Shown here: positions 18,999 to 27,061 of the stretch, piece after piece
How positions within the stretch are numbered: position 1 is the first letter of the stretch
Layout: the number at the start of each line of letters is the position of its first letter
Assembly (NCBI GenBank): GCA_963663315.1
Contig: OY760176.1
Span: 434,001-498,000 of the forward strand
Origin: G963663315 sp963663315
Lineage (GTDB): Bacteria > Pseudomonadota > Gammaproteobacteria > Arenicellales > Poriferihabitantaceae
Direction of reading: 5' to 3'
Length of the DNA: 64,000 bases
Made by a program: the position numbers and the translations under genes
The notes under the pieces: model-generated
Told to the model about the DNA's origin: nothing
The model's input: only the letters and a program-made list of their open reading frames with translations
Database searches by the model: none

Positions 18999-19777
18999 TC
19001 CGGCCTGCGGGGCAGATAGCTGCGTGCCACCGCGATGGTGGCTCTTGCATTTTTTTGCTTGGGCAGCGCCAGTTCGGCCGGGTTGCCGGTTATCTCCGCG
19101 GCGGCAATCAGGGCCGCCGCCTCAGCTACGCCAAAACATCCCACCTCCCTGAAAACGATCTCGGATTTTTCTGTCAATTGATCCTCGACGCTCCTCAAGC
19201 GCTCTGCCCGATAGGTTCGAAAAGGCAGCGCAAGGTCTGCGGCGGTGGCGATCAGACAGGGCTCGGCGGCTTTCAGGTCAATGCTGGCCAGGGCACAGAA
19301 CGATTCGCTGACATCAAGCAGGGCGGAGGCTTTCGGTAACAGTTCGCCGATCATCTCGACCGGGCAGTTCCGGTCGCAGCCGATACCGAGAGTATAAACC
19401 GGTTGTCCGTAGTCGCCTGAGCTGGTGGCCACGCAACGGGCGCCGATGCTGTCCGCGATCCGCCGGGCGAGGGCACCCGCCCCCCCTTGATGTCCGGATA
19501 AAAGCGGGATGACATGATCACCGGATTCATCCAGTACCACCACCGCCGGATCCCGGTATTTGTCTTGCAGTACCGGTGCAAGGGCGCGGATAACAATTCC
19601 GGTCGCACAGATGAAAATACAGTCATGGCCTTGCACGAAAGCTTCCTGTACGGCGCCGATGAACGGACTTGCCCGGTGTTTGTGAATGCTGTCGGGAACC
19701 GCAGCCAGCACCCTGTCGCCCAGCGCGCGACCCGGCCCGGTCAGGCTGAATATGATGGTGGGCTGTTTGCCGGTCAT
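18995..19777 (-). CDS. cbiG: CbiG-type cobalt-precorrin-5A hydrolase lacking the middle domain (CbiG-N + CobE-like)
   Basis: CbiG opens the lactone ring of cobalt-precorrin-5A and releases acetaldehyde. With the ATG at 19775-19777, which overlaps the cobI stop as ATGA, the product has 260 residues. The N-terminal domain is seen in IFICATGIVIRALAPVL and VIPLLSGHQGGAGALARRI; the C-terminal CobE-like domain starts at YTLGIGCDRNCPVEMI. The linker between them is only about 20 residues, so the middle domain of full-length CbiG (usually near 350 aa) is absent. Fusions of this shorter form exist in the family; activity is inferred. Confidence 0.88.
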   Translation of the reverse strand: MTGKQPTIIFSLTGPGRALGDRVLAAVPDSIHKHRASPFIGAVQEAFVQGHDCIFICATGIVIRALAPVLQDKYRDPAVVVLDESGDHVIPLLSGHQGGAGALARRIADSIGARCVATSSGDYGQPVYTLGIGCDRNCPVEMIGELLPKASALLDVSESFCALASIDLKAAEPCLIATAADLALPFRTYRAERLRSVEDQLTEKSEIVFREVGCFGVAEAAALIAAAEITGNPAELALPKQKNARATIAVARSYLPRRPD

Positions 19778-20532
19778 GCCGGATTGCGCCTCGAACATTG
19801 AATCAGAAATAACGAAAAATACGGTCCTGCGCCGTCATCGAGCGAGGTGATGTCGAGTACGATTTTTTGTCTCGAATGTCCGGCATATTCAACATAACAG
19901 GCCTCTTTGGATCGATTCGACCGTTTGATCAATTCGAGGATTCTGGCCCGGCGGCGACCTGGCTTCATGATCGCGATATTGTCGAACCGGGTCAGCGTGT
20001 CGAGGATGTCGTCATCATCCCTGCGCCCCGATATCACAGCCAGGTTTTCGGTCAGCCGTGTCATCGCTGTTCCGGTCAGCGCGGCACAGGCATTGATCGA
20101 GTTGATGCCCGGCACTACAAAGGTCGGATATTGCCCGCTCAACCGGTCCTGCAGACAGGAAAACGAACCAAACAGCAAGGGATCCCCCTGACACAGAAAG
20201 CCCACATCCCGGCCTTCATCCAGATGGCCTGCAATAGTATGCGCGGCCTCATCGTAAACCCGGTTGGCGACCTCCCGGTTTTCACACATCGGCATCACGA
20301 AAGCCCGCTGTTGCTGCCCCGGATTGGTCGGATCGACGAGGGCGTCGGCCGCAATCTCCCGCGCCATCGAATAGCCCCGGTCGCTGGACAGGTAAGTGAC
20401 CACATCGCATTGCCGGATCAGGCGCCAGGCTTTCAGGGTCAGCAACTCCGGGTCGCCCGGTCCGACCCCGATACCATAAAACCGGCCTGATGAACTGTTA
20501 TCGGGTGATGTCATTGTCCGTGTCGATGTCAA
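19774..20532 (-). CDS. cobI: Precorrin-2 C20-methyltransferase
   Basis: CobI/CbiL adds the C-20 methyl group early in corrin synthesis. The 252-residue protein has the SAM-binding beginning FYGIGVGPGDPELLTLKA, the tyrosine-containing region VTYLSSDRGYSMAREIA, GFLCQGDPLLFGSF, VVPGINSINACAALTG and a C-terminal CYVEYAGH. An internal ATG at 20514 is an equally possible start. It begins 26 bp after the cobL stop and overlaps cbiG by 4 bp. The assignment is by family signature and its place in the operon. Confidence 0.94.
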   Translation of the reverse strand: MTSTRTMTSPDNSSSGRFYGIGVGPGDPELLTLKAWRLIRQCDVVTYLSSDRGYSMAREIAADALVDPTNPGQQQRAFVMPMCENREVANRVYDEAAHTIAGHLDEGRDVGFLCQGDPLLFGSFSCLQDRLSGQYPTFVVPGINSINACAALTGTAMTRLTENLAVISGRRDDDDILDTLTRFDNIAIMKPGRRRARILELIKRSNRSKEACYVEYAGHSRQKIVLDITSLDDGAGPYFSLFLIQCSRRNPA

Positions 20533-20557
20533 CGGTTGTCAGAAAATACCGGGGCTT

Positions 20558-21874
20558 TCAGAATTTGATGCATTTCGCGACAGTGACCGGTTTCAACGCT
20601 CTCGGGGTCACGCTTCCGGGCAGGGTTTTCCCGATCTGGAGCGTGATCCACTCGCGAGCGGGTTTGTCGTCGAAAAAAGAGGTCAGCGCAGCCACGCTTT
20701 GCCCGGTTACCGCACTGGCAACCAGCTTCCCTGACGGCTTCAACCGCTGCCAGGCGTAGTCGAGCAGTTCGGGCAGTTTTCCGGGGCCGCCACTGCCACC
20801 GATAAAGATACAATCCGGATCCGGCAGGGCCTCGCAGCTTGCCGGTGCGCAGCCATGTACCGGGATCAGATTCAGGCCGGTTCCAAAGCGCCCGCTATTG
20901 GTAACGATATGATCGACACGGGCGGCGAATCGTTCAATCGCATAAATCCGGCCAGGACGGTTCCACCTTGCCCACTCGACACTGACGCTACCGCACCCCG
21001 CGCCGATATCCCAGGCGATTTCGCCATTTTCCGGAGACATCAGGGAGAGGATCGTCAAACGTGTTTCGCGTTTGCTGATCATACCGTACCCGGCTTCTGC
21101 GCCGGTTGAGAAATGGGGGTCGGGAATGCCCGGAAAAGCAGGCAGCATCGGCCCCGCCACGTCCCGGTCGCGCCGCTGATCTATGATACAGACATTCAGC
21201 GCATGAAACCCCACGTCCGCCTGGTCCAGCCCCGGCCCGGCAAGTTCGCTCGCTGAAAACTGCCGTATGCGCTGTTCCGGGCTGCCCATGGCTTCGCACA
21301 CCTGGATGACCGATTGACCATAACCCTGTCGCTCCAGTTCCGCGGCAATGGCCACAGGGCCGCAGTCCCGATCAGTAAAAACCGCGATCGGATGACGGTG
21401 TCTGATATGCCGGCGCAGGGTGTCCAGCGACCGTCCATGCAGGCTGACCACCTCCACCTGTTGCCAGGGCAGACCGAGCGCATGAAAACAGCTCTGAATG
21501 CTCGAAATGTTCGGATGAAACCGCAGTTTGTCTTTTGCAATCCATTGCCCGAGCCAGTTGCCGATCCCGTAAAACAGCGCATCGCCCGAACCCAGCACCA
21601 CGATCCGGGCCGACTGGTTTGCATCGAGCCGTTCTCGCAACGCTGAAAGCGGAGTAGGAAAAACCACCTTCCGGGCGGCGCTTTTTACATCCGCAATCTC
21701 GTGGAAGTGATGTTCCGAGCCGTAGATCAGATCCGCTTTCATCAAGTCCGCAAGGGCGGACTCCGACAGCAGAGCCTTTTCACCACAACCCAGACTGACC
21801 ACGCTGACCGGTGGACCGCGCCACTTGATCGGCGTCGGCAAAGCCTCCTCCGGCGCTGTGCCCGGCGCTAACAA
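20558..21874 (-). CDS. cobL: Precorrin-6Y C5,15-methyltransferase (CbiE-CbiT fusion)
   Basis: CobL methylates C-5 and C-15 and decarboxylates the C-12 acetate. The 438-residue product is a two-domain fusion. The N-terminal CbiE half (about 1-200) shows VSVVSLGCGEKALLSESA, LIYGSEHHF and VVLGSGDALFYGIG. The C-terminal CbiT half has the SAM motif AWDIGAGCGSVSVEWAR and CIFIGGSGGPGKLPELL. The start overlaps the cobH stop by 7 bp. The length and domain order match the aerobic-type CobL. Confidence 0.95.
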   Translation of the reverse strand: MLAPGTAPEEALPTPIKWRGPPVSVVSLGCGEKALLSESALADLMKADLIYGSEHHFHEIADVKSAARKVVFPTPLSALRERLDANQSARIVVLGSGDALFYGIGNWLGQWIAKDKLRFHPNISSIQSCFHALGLPWQQVEVVSLHGRSLDTLRRHIRHRHPIAVFTDRDCGPVAIAAELERQGYGQSVIQVCEAMGSPEQRIRQFSASELAGPGLDQADVGFHALNVCIIDQRRDRDVAGPMLPAFPGIPDPHFSTGAEAGYGMISKRETRLTILSLMSPENGEIAWDIGAGCGSVSVEWARWNRPGRIYAIERFAARVDHIVTNSGRFGTGLNLIPVHGCAPASCEALPDPDCIFIGGSGGPGKLPELLDYAWQRLKPSGKLVASAVTGQSVAALTSFFDDKPAREWITLQIGKTLPGSVTPRALKPVTVAKCIKF

Positions 21875-22533
21875 CGAATCCCCCGCCTTAACCGGGCCAG
21901 CGCGTTGAATGCCGCCGCCGCCAGTGCGCTGCCACCGCTTCTGCCCGGAAGCGTGATGTACTCGATGCCGAGTCCGGGTTGATGATCGACCAGATATTGT
22001 TTGGATTCGGCAGCGCCGACAAAACCCACAGGGAACCCGATCACCAGGGCCGGTTTTGCCGCGCCTTCTTCCAGCATCTCCATCAGGCGAAAAAGCGCAG
22101 TAGGGGCATTGCCGACAATCGCAATGCTGTCCTTGAGATACGGCGTCCAGAATTGCACCGCGGTCATCGACCGCGACTGGTTGTTTTGCCGGGCCAGGCC
22201 GGACACCGCCCGGTCATTCAGAAAACAATGAGGCGGGTTGTCCAGGAAGCGTTTACTCAACCCCTGTCTGACCATTTCGGTGTCGCACAGGATATCGCAA
22301 CCTGCGTTCAATGCAGCGATTCCGGCAGCCACCGCATTTTGGCTGAAGCGAACCTGTTGCGCGACTTTAAGATGGCTGGAGGTATGCACCAGCCGCATCA
22401 CCACTTGCCGTTCCGGCTCGGAAAATCCGGACAGATCGGTCGCCTCGCGAATCATCGCGAAGGATTTATCCTCGATCCGGGCAGGGTCTTTCAGGTAATC
22501 ATCCACGCGACAGACCGCGGCCCGCGCCGGCAA
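21868..22533 (-). CDS. cobH: Precorrin-8X methylmutase
   Basis: CobH/CbiC moves a methyl group from C-11 to C-12 to give hydrogenobyrinate or its cobalt form. The 221-residue reading from a TTG contains SFAMIREATDLSGFSEPE, the catalytic-histidine segment MRLVHTSSH and CDTEMVRQGLSKRF. It ends with PVGFVGAAESKQYL and LPGRSGGSALAAAAFNAL. A GTG at 22504-22506, just before DDYLKDPA, may be the true start, because family members usually begin close to that point. It is the first gene after the cobalamin riboswitch and leads the leftward operon cobH-L-I-cbiG-J-M-W-N. Confidence 0.94.
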   Translation of the reverse strand: MPARAAVCRVDDYLKDPARIEDKSFAMIREATDLSGFSEPERQVVMRLVHTSSHLKVAQQVRFSQNAVAAGIAALNAGCDILCDTEMVRQGLSKRFLDNPPHCFLNDRAVSGLARQNNQSRSMTAVQFWTPYLKDSIAIVGNAPTALFRLMEMLEEGAAKPALVIGFPVGFVGAAESKQYLVDHQPGLGIEYITLPGRSGGSALAAAAFNALARLRRGIRC

Positions 22534-22611
22534 CTCGTTCGGGGAAAAAGAGTTTGAATCGATTCATCGGTTTTACTCGAATAGGCCTCACCCGGCCCGT
22601 TGTCAGTGAAG

Positions 22612-22795
22612 AATGCTGTGTTCAGGTTTCCTGGCTTGCAGGTATGGTCACGCCAGGCCTTCCCGGGAATAACCGGTTTTCCGGATTTTCCCAGTGGCGA
22701 AGATGTGGGTGACACCTTGCATACAGTTGCGGGGGCAGCTACGGCTTGATGGGGCAATTTACCGTATTCCCTGACCACTCGTGCATTCTAACGGG
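22612..22795 (-). promoter_or_regulatory. Cobalamin (AdoCbl) riboswitch
   Basis: Read leftward, the leader contains in order the conserved elements of the cobalamin aptamer: GGGAATACGGTAAATTGCCCC, AGCTGCCCCCGCAACTGTAT, GCCACTGGG, GGGAAGGCCTGGCG and the B12 box GCAAGCCAGGAAACCTG. It lies in the 310-bp gap between cobK and cobH and so controls the operon cobH to cobN. The stretch between the B12 box and cobH can pair further, but I could not define the expression platform. Confidence 0.93.
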
Positions 22796-22845
22796 AATCG
22801 CCGACAATAAACAGTCCGCCGACAGGGGATTCGGTCAGTGATTGT

Positions 22846-23577
22846 TCAGGCGATGGCGTCGATCAACGATGCAATCTTGCCAAAACTGTGAGAAACCGGG
22901 GGAAGTTCAGGCCGCTCCTGCACATAAACAGGGATGTCGAGTGCGGTTGCAGCATCGAGTTTGGCCGCCACACGGCTGCAACCACTGTTCTTGCTGATCA
23001 GCGCGTCAACCCGGTATCGCCGCATCAAATCCAGTTCCCCGGCCAGATCGAAAGGTCCGATGGCATTGATCTGGATGATTCCCTCGACCGGTTCGAAAGG
23101 CCTGGCGCTGCGTATCAGCCACTGCTGGCGGGGTGGCCGCTGGTCGGCAAACCGGAGAGCGCTGACCCCGATTGAGAAAAACGGACGCCGAAAATGGCGA
23201 ATCTGCGGCAACAGATCATGCCACTGCCGATAGTCGCGCCAGTTTGGATGATCATCGCGGTTCCATCCCGGCCGGTCGAATCGCCAGCACGGAATGGCCG
23301 CATCGGCTGCCGCAGCCACGGCATTGGCAGAGATGTTCACTGCATAGGGATGGGTCGAATCGATCAGCAGGTCAATCCGGTTGATCCGGCAATACCCGGT
23401 CAGCCCCTGCACCCCGTCAAGCTGATCGGTGCTGAACCCGCCGCTGTGAACAGGGCAGGGCAGGTCGGGTTGTCGCACCAGACCGGCGATGCTGTAAATC
23501 ACCTGATGACCGGCTTCGATCAATGCCAGAGCCAGTTCCCTGGATTCCGCAATCCCGCCCAGAATCAGAATCTTCAT
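22846..23577 (-). CDS. cobK: Precorrin-6A reductase CobK/CbiJ
   Basis: CobK reduces the macrocycle of precorrin-6A with NADPH. I chose the ATG at 23575-23577 (243 aa) since MKILILGGIAESRELALAL is the family start; the longer ORF overlaps cbiD in another frame. Other marks are LIDSTHPYAVNISANAV, the C-terminal ISKNSGCSRVAAKLDAA and VYVQERPELPP. The start codon overlaps the cbiD stop (TGATG). It sits upstream of the riboswitch, so with cbiD and the transporter-like gene it forms a separate leftward unit. Confidence 0.93.
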   Translation of the reverse strand: MKILILGGIAESRELALALIEAGHQVIYSIAGLVRQPDLPCPVHSGGFSTDQLDGVQGLTGYCRINRIDLLIDSTHPYAVNISANAVAAAADAAIPCWRFDRPGWNRDDHPNWRDYRQWHDLLPQIRHFRRPFFSIGVSALRFADQRPPRQQWLIRSARPFEPVEGIIQINAIGPFDLAGELDLMRRYRVDALISKNSGCSRVAAKLDAATALDIPVYVQERPELPPVSHSFGKIASLIDAIA

Positions 23578-24674
23578 CAATGCCGGGTCGAGGAACCGAC
23601 CAGTGCGCCGTCTCGGCCGAGCGTGTACACATCGATTTCGCAGTGGTGTCTGGCCGCTTTCAGGGCCGTCTCTCTGGCCAGCGCACAAATTTCATCGGCC
23701 AGCGGAAGGTTCTCCTCCTGACACCAGGTCAGGGCTTCAAGACTGGTGTTGGCGCACAGGATTCTGTCTCTCAAAACCCGGTCGCCGCCTGCTTTTACCG
23801 CCTGTTCCCCCAGGAACCCGAAATCAATGGATGAATCCTTGCTGTGCAGCGATTGGTAGCCTGCTGCCAGTTTGCTGATCTTGCCGAAGCCGCCACAGAT
23901 ACTCAGTTTCTTCATCGGCACCCGGCGCAGATGCTTGAGCACGGCTCCGGCAAAATCTCCCATTTCCACCACGGCCATATCGTCAAGATCAAGGGCGGAT
24001 TGAATATAGTCTTCGCTGGTCGAACCGGTCGCTGCAGCAATATGCTCGATCCCATTGGCATGGGCAACATCAATCGACTGATGGATCGAGGCAATGAATG
24101 CGGAACAGGAATAGGGGCGGACGATGCCGGTGGTTCCAAGAATCGAGAGTCCGCCGAGAATACCCAAACGGCCATTCATCGTTTTCAACGCAATCCGTTC
24201 TCCATCGACAACACCGATAGTGACCTCGAAGCCGCCACCGTAACCGCTTTCCCCGGCCAGGGTTTCGAGATGCCCGGTCATCATTTTCCTCGGCACCGGG
24301 TTGATGGCCGCCTCACCGACCGCAAGCGACAGCCCGGCCCGGGTAACCGTGCCGACGCCTTGACCCGCATGAAACCGAACCCCCGGATCGTCCGACAATT
24401 CGACTTGTGCAAATATCGTAGCGCCATGGGTGTCATCCGGATCATCGCCTGCATCCTTGATCGTGCTGGCGCGGGCGCAACAGTCGTTCAGCAACCTGCA
24501 TTCTTCCAGTCTGAATCCGACTTGCCGGCCTTTCGGCAACAGGATGGTCGCGGTTTCGGTCCTGCGGCCATTCAGCAACAGGTCGGCGGCAGCCAGCGAG
24601 GTTGCCGTCGCACAGGCGCCCGTGGTAAACCCACTGCGCAGCCTGGTTTTTTTCTCCGGGGTCTCGTCACGCAT
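23577..24674 (-). CDS. cbiD: Cobalt-precorrin-5B C1-methyltransferase CbiD
   Basis: CbiD methylates C-1 in the cobalt-early pathway; in organisms with an otherwise CobN-type route it is thought to stand in for CobF. I placed the start at the ATG 24672-24674 (365 aa); a TTG four codons earlier is possible. Family marks are RSGFTTGACATATSLAA at the N terminus, GQGVGTVTRAGLSLAVGEAAINPVPR, LGILGGLSILGTTGIVRP and ICGGFGKISKLAAG. The transporter-like gene ends 25 bp upstream. The assignment is firm; the metal state of its substrate is inferred. Confidence 0.94.
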   Translation of the reverse strand: MRDETPEKKTRLRSGFTTGACATATSLAAADLLLNGRRTETATILLPKGRQVGFRLEECRLLNDCCARASTIKDAGDDPDDTHGATIFAQVELSDDPGVRFHAGQGVGTVTRAGLSLAVGEAAINPVPRKMMTGHLETLAGESGYGGGFEVTIGVVDGERIALKTMNGRLGILGGLSILGTTGIVRPYSCSAFIASIHQSIDVAHANGIEHIAAATGSTSEDYIQSALDLDDMAVVEMGDFAGAVLKHLRRVPMKKLSICGGFGKISKLAAGYQSLHSKDSSIDFGFLGEQAVKAGGDRVLRDRILCANTSLEALTWCQEENLPLADEICALARETALKAARHHCEIDVYTLGRDGALVGSSTRH

Positions 24675-24699
24675 CGCCAACGGCAATCAAAACCCAAGG

Positions 24700-25386
24700 C
24701 TAATGGAGCAACCAGTATGCTCCGACCCCAATCGAAGCAGAGGCGATCAGCAACCGGCTGGCATGGAACAGCTTCTGTCCAAAGCCCGCAATCCAGTTCT
24801 GCAACCGACCGAAGAACAACCCGAAAACCAGCATCGAAACCAGAACACCCAGACAGAACAGGACGATATACATCACCCCGGCTAACATGCCTGTTCCAAC
24901 TGGCGTCGAACCGGCAACCGGAATCAACGCCAGCACAGGGGCGCTGCCTGCCAGTCCGTGGGTCGCCCCGATCAGGATTGGTCGATGATGATGTTGCCCG
25001 CCGGGTGCGGATAAATGCATGTGGGTGACATCGCCATGGTGATGCGCTCTCAGGGTCAGGCGGTTGCGACAGACTTGCCAGAATATCCAGCCGCCGAGCG
25101 CGATCAGCACCACACTGATCAGCTTTTCCGCGAGCAGGGTGGCCGAGGCGGGCAACTGAATCCGGGTAAGAATGAACAATAATCCCAGCGACAGGATAAT
25201 GGCGCCATGACCGAATGCCCAGCGGCAGCAATAGCCCAGCATCCGGCGAACCAGACGGCGACGGTCGTCACCGTTGTTGGCAGAAGCCAGCGAAGAGACA
25301 GCCATGATATGATCCGCATCCAGAGCATGTACCAGCCCCAGGCTGAAACCCAGCGTCAGCAAACTATAGATCGATATGAATTCCAT
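24700..25386 (-). CDS. Nickel/cobalt transporter-like membrane protein (NiCoT/HoxN-like)
   Basis: The product (228 residues from the ATG at 25384-25386) has about six hydrophobic segments. The first carries LGLVHALDADHIMAVSSL, the HxxxDH metal motif that marks nickel/cobalt permeases. A cytoplasmic loop is rich in histidine (HHHGDVTHMH and GQHHHRP), and a later segment reads GATHGLAGSAPVLAL. The length is shorter than classical NiCoT proteins (about 340 aa). The position directly upstream of cbiD and cobK suggests cobalt uptake for corrin synthesis. That substrate choice is inference from context. Confidence 0.8.
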   Translation of the reverse strand: MEFISIYSLLTLGFSLGLVHALDADHIMAVSSLASANNGDDRRRLVRRMLGYCCRWAFGHGAIILSLGLLFILTRIQLPASATLLAEKLISVVLIALGGWIFWQVCRNRLTLRAHHHGDVTHMHLSAPGGQHHHRPILIGATHGLAGSAPVLALIPVAGSTPVGTGMLAGVMYIVLFCLGVLVSMLVFGLFFGRLQNWIAGFGQKLFHASRLLIASASIGVGAYWLLH

Positions 25387-25493
25387 GGACAGGCTAAGAT
25401 AAGATAAGATAAGGTTCGGTCGGCGAGTCATGTTATACCGGATCATTGTATTCTACGTCTGTATACACAATCACGCCACAGGTTTTGCGCTAC

Positions 25494-26891
25494 ATGATGT
25501 TTCCACAAAGTCCGTCACCCGGCCTGCCCGGGGATCTCCCTGGGACCTCCCGGCAAGGCCACTTCAGGCGCCTCGCCACGATGATTGCAGCTCCCGCTTC
25601 CGGGCAGGGCAAGACCATCCTGACCGCGGCGATGGCGCGCCGCTTCGTCAATCAGGGTAAAACAGTCCGGGTTTTCAAGATCGGTCCGGACTACCTCGAC
25701 CCGACCATACTTGAACTGGCCTCCCGGCAGCGCGTTTATAACCTCGATTTATGGATGATGGGGGAATCGCATTGCCGCAACCTGCTGGCCAGAGCGGCAG
25801 CCGCAAACGACATTGTTCTGGTGGAGAGCCTGATGGGGTTGCATGACAACGTTCCCGACAATATGCAACTGGCAAGACGTTTCGGGTTGCCGGTTACCCT
25901 GGTGATGAATGTCGCCAAATATGCCCAGACTGCCGCCGCCATCGTCGAGGGGCTTAAAAATTACCGGACAGAACAGGCGCAAGGGCAGACAGAAGAAAAT
26001 CAGGAAGAAAATCATAACCAGGCGAAGATCACAGCGGTGATCGGTAATTGTGTCGGCAGTGACAACCATGATCGCCTGTTGCGCGAATCGGTCGGCGAGG
26101 ACTATGCGGGCAGCATCCGGCGGGATGAGAGAATGGAACTGCCGCACAGGCATCTCGGGCTGGTTCAGGCTGCCGACATCGAAGGGCTGGACCGGCAACT
26201 CGACCGTGCTGCCCGGGCACTCGATGAATTCGGGATCGATGTTCCGCTGCGACAGGTCGAGTTCCGGGCCGTCCGTCAGATTCAGCCCCCCGCCTTGCTG
26301 GAAGGCAGAACCATCGCGGTGGCCTGCGATGCCGGCTTTAGTTTCATTTACCCCGAAAACATCAGCCTGCTCGAATCACTCGGCGCCCGGGTGGTCCGGT
26401 TTTCGCCGTTGGACGATGAACCGTTGCCCCGGTGCGACGCGGTCTGGCTGCCCGGAGGATACCCTGAACTGCATTTGCAAAAGCTGTCCGGAGCGCAGCG
26501 CATAAAAAGACGCCTCAACGAACACCACCGCAACGGCAAACCGGTTCTCGCAGAGTGTGGCGGAATGATGGCCGCCTGCCATGCCATCACCGGCCGGGAC
26601 GGAGAAACCGGGTCAGGATTCGGCTTGTTCGATGCAACCTGCACGCTGACGAACAGATTCCAGAGTGTCGGATTGCAGAAAATCGACTATGGCCACGGCG
26701 AGATACGGGGTCACTCGTTCCATCACTCGGTGCTTGAACCGATTGACCCGGACCGTGTTGCCGATGGATTCGGGCAGAAACAGGATGGCGGGCAGGGCGA
26801 AGCCTTCTATCAATCGGGGAAACTGACATTGACCTGGCTTCATCATTACTTCCCGTCCAACCCGCAGGCCATTGCAGCCCTTTTATTATAA
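25494..26891 (+). CDS. cobB: Cobyrinate a,c-diamide synthase
   Basis: CobB/CbiA amidates the a and c acetate side chains using glutamine and ATP. From the ATG at 25494 the product has 465 residues; a TTG at 25446 and an ATG at 25581 (just before MIAAPASGQGKT) are alternative starts. Marks are the P-loop IAAPASGQGKTILTAAMA, the segment FKIGPDYLDPTILELAS and the C-terminal amidotransferase with AVWLPGGYPELH, nucleophile AECGGMMAACHAITG and TWLHHYFPSNP. A charged linker near residue 180 (QGQTEENQEENHNQ) is unusually hydrophilic. It is divergent from the transporter-cbiD-cobK unit. Confidence 0.94.
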   Translation: MMFPQSPSPGLPGDLPGTSRQGHFRRLATMIAAPASGQGKTILTAAMARRFVNQGKTVRVFKIGPDYLDPTILELASRQRVYNLDLWMMGESHCRNLLARAAAANDIVLVESLMGLHDNVPDNMQLARRFGLPVTLVMNVAKYAQTAAAIVEGLKNYRTEQAQGQTEENQEENHNQAKITAVIGNCVGSDNHDRLLRESVGEDYAGSIRRDERMELPHRHLGLVQAADIEGLDRQLDRAARALDEFGIDVPLRQVEFRAVRQIQPPALLEGRTIAVACDAGFSFIYPENISLLESLGARVVRFSPLDDEPLPRCDAVWLPGGYPELHLQKLSGAQRIKRRLNEHHRNGKPVLAECGGMMAACHAITGRDGETGSGFGLFDATCTLTNRFQSVGLQKIDYGHGEIRGHSFHHSVLEPIDPDRVADGFGQKQDGGQGEAFYQSGKLTLTWLHHYFPSNPQAIAALLL

Positions 26892-26892
26892 G

Positions 26893-27030
26893 GTGGTCTC
26901 CCGCTTGTTCATTTCATGGCTCGGGACGGGGTTCATTCACTTGGTGTGGCTGGGACTCGTGGGCACACCCTTGTGGATTCCTCTGGGCATTTCCATGGCC
27001 TGGTTCCTGTTCGTGTTCAGGTGGGTTTGA
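26893..27030 (+). CDS. Possible 45-residue membrane protein
   Basis: A GTG at 26893, directly after the cobB stop, opens a 45-codon ORF ending at 27030. The product is almost wholly hydrophobic, with two potential membrane segments (LGTGFIHLVWLGLVGTP and IPLGISMAWFLFVFRWV). The AAGG before the GTG is close to the start. I do not recognise it. The hydrophobic, tryptophan-rich composition is unlike random sequence, but the ORF is short, so it is only a candidate. Confidence 0.35.
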   Translation: MVSRLFISWLGTGFIHLVWLGLVGTPLWIPLGISMAWFLFVFRWV

Positions 27031-27061
27031 TCGGCTGCCGGTCAAAAGATTCAACAGAGGG

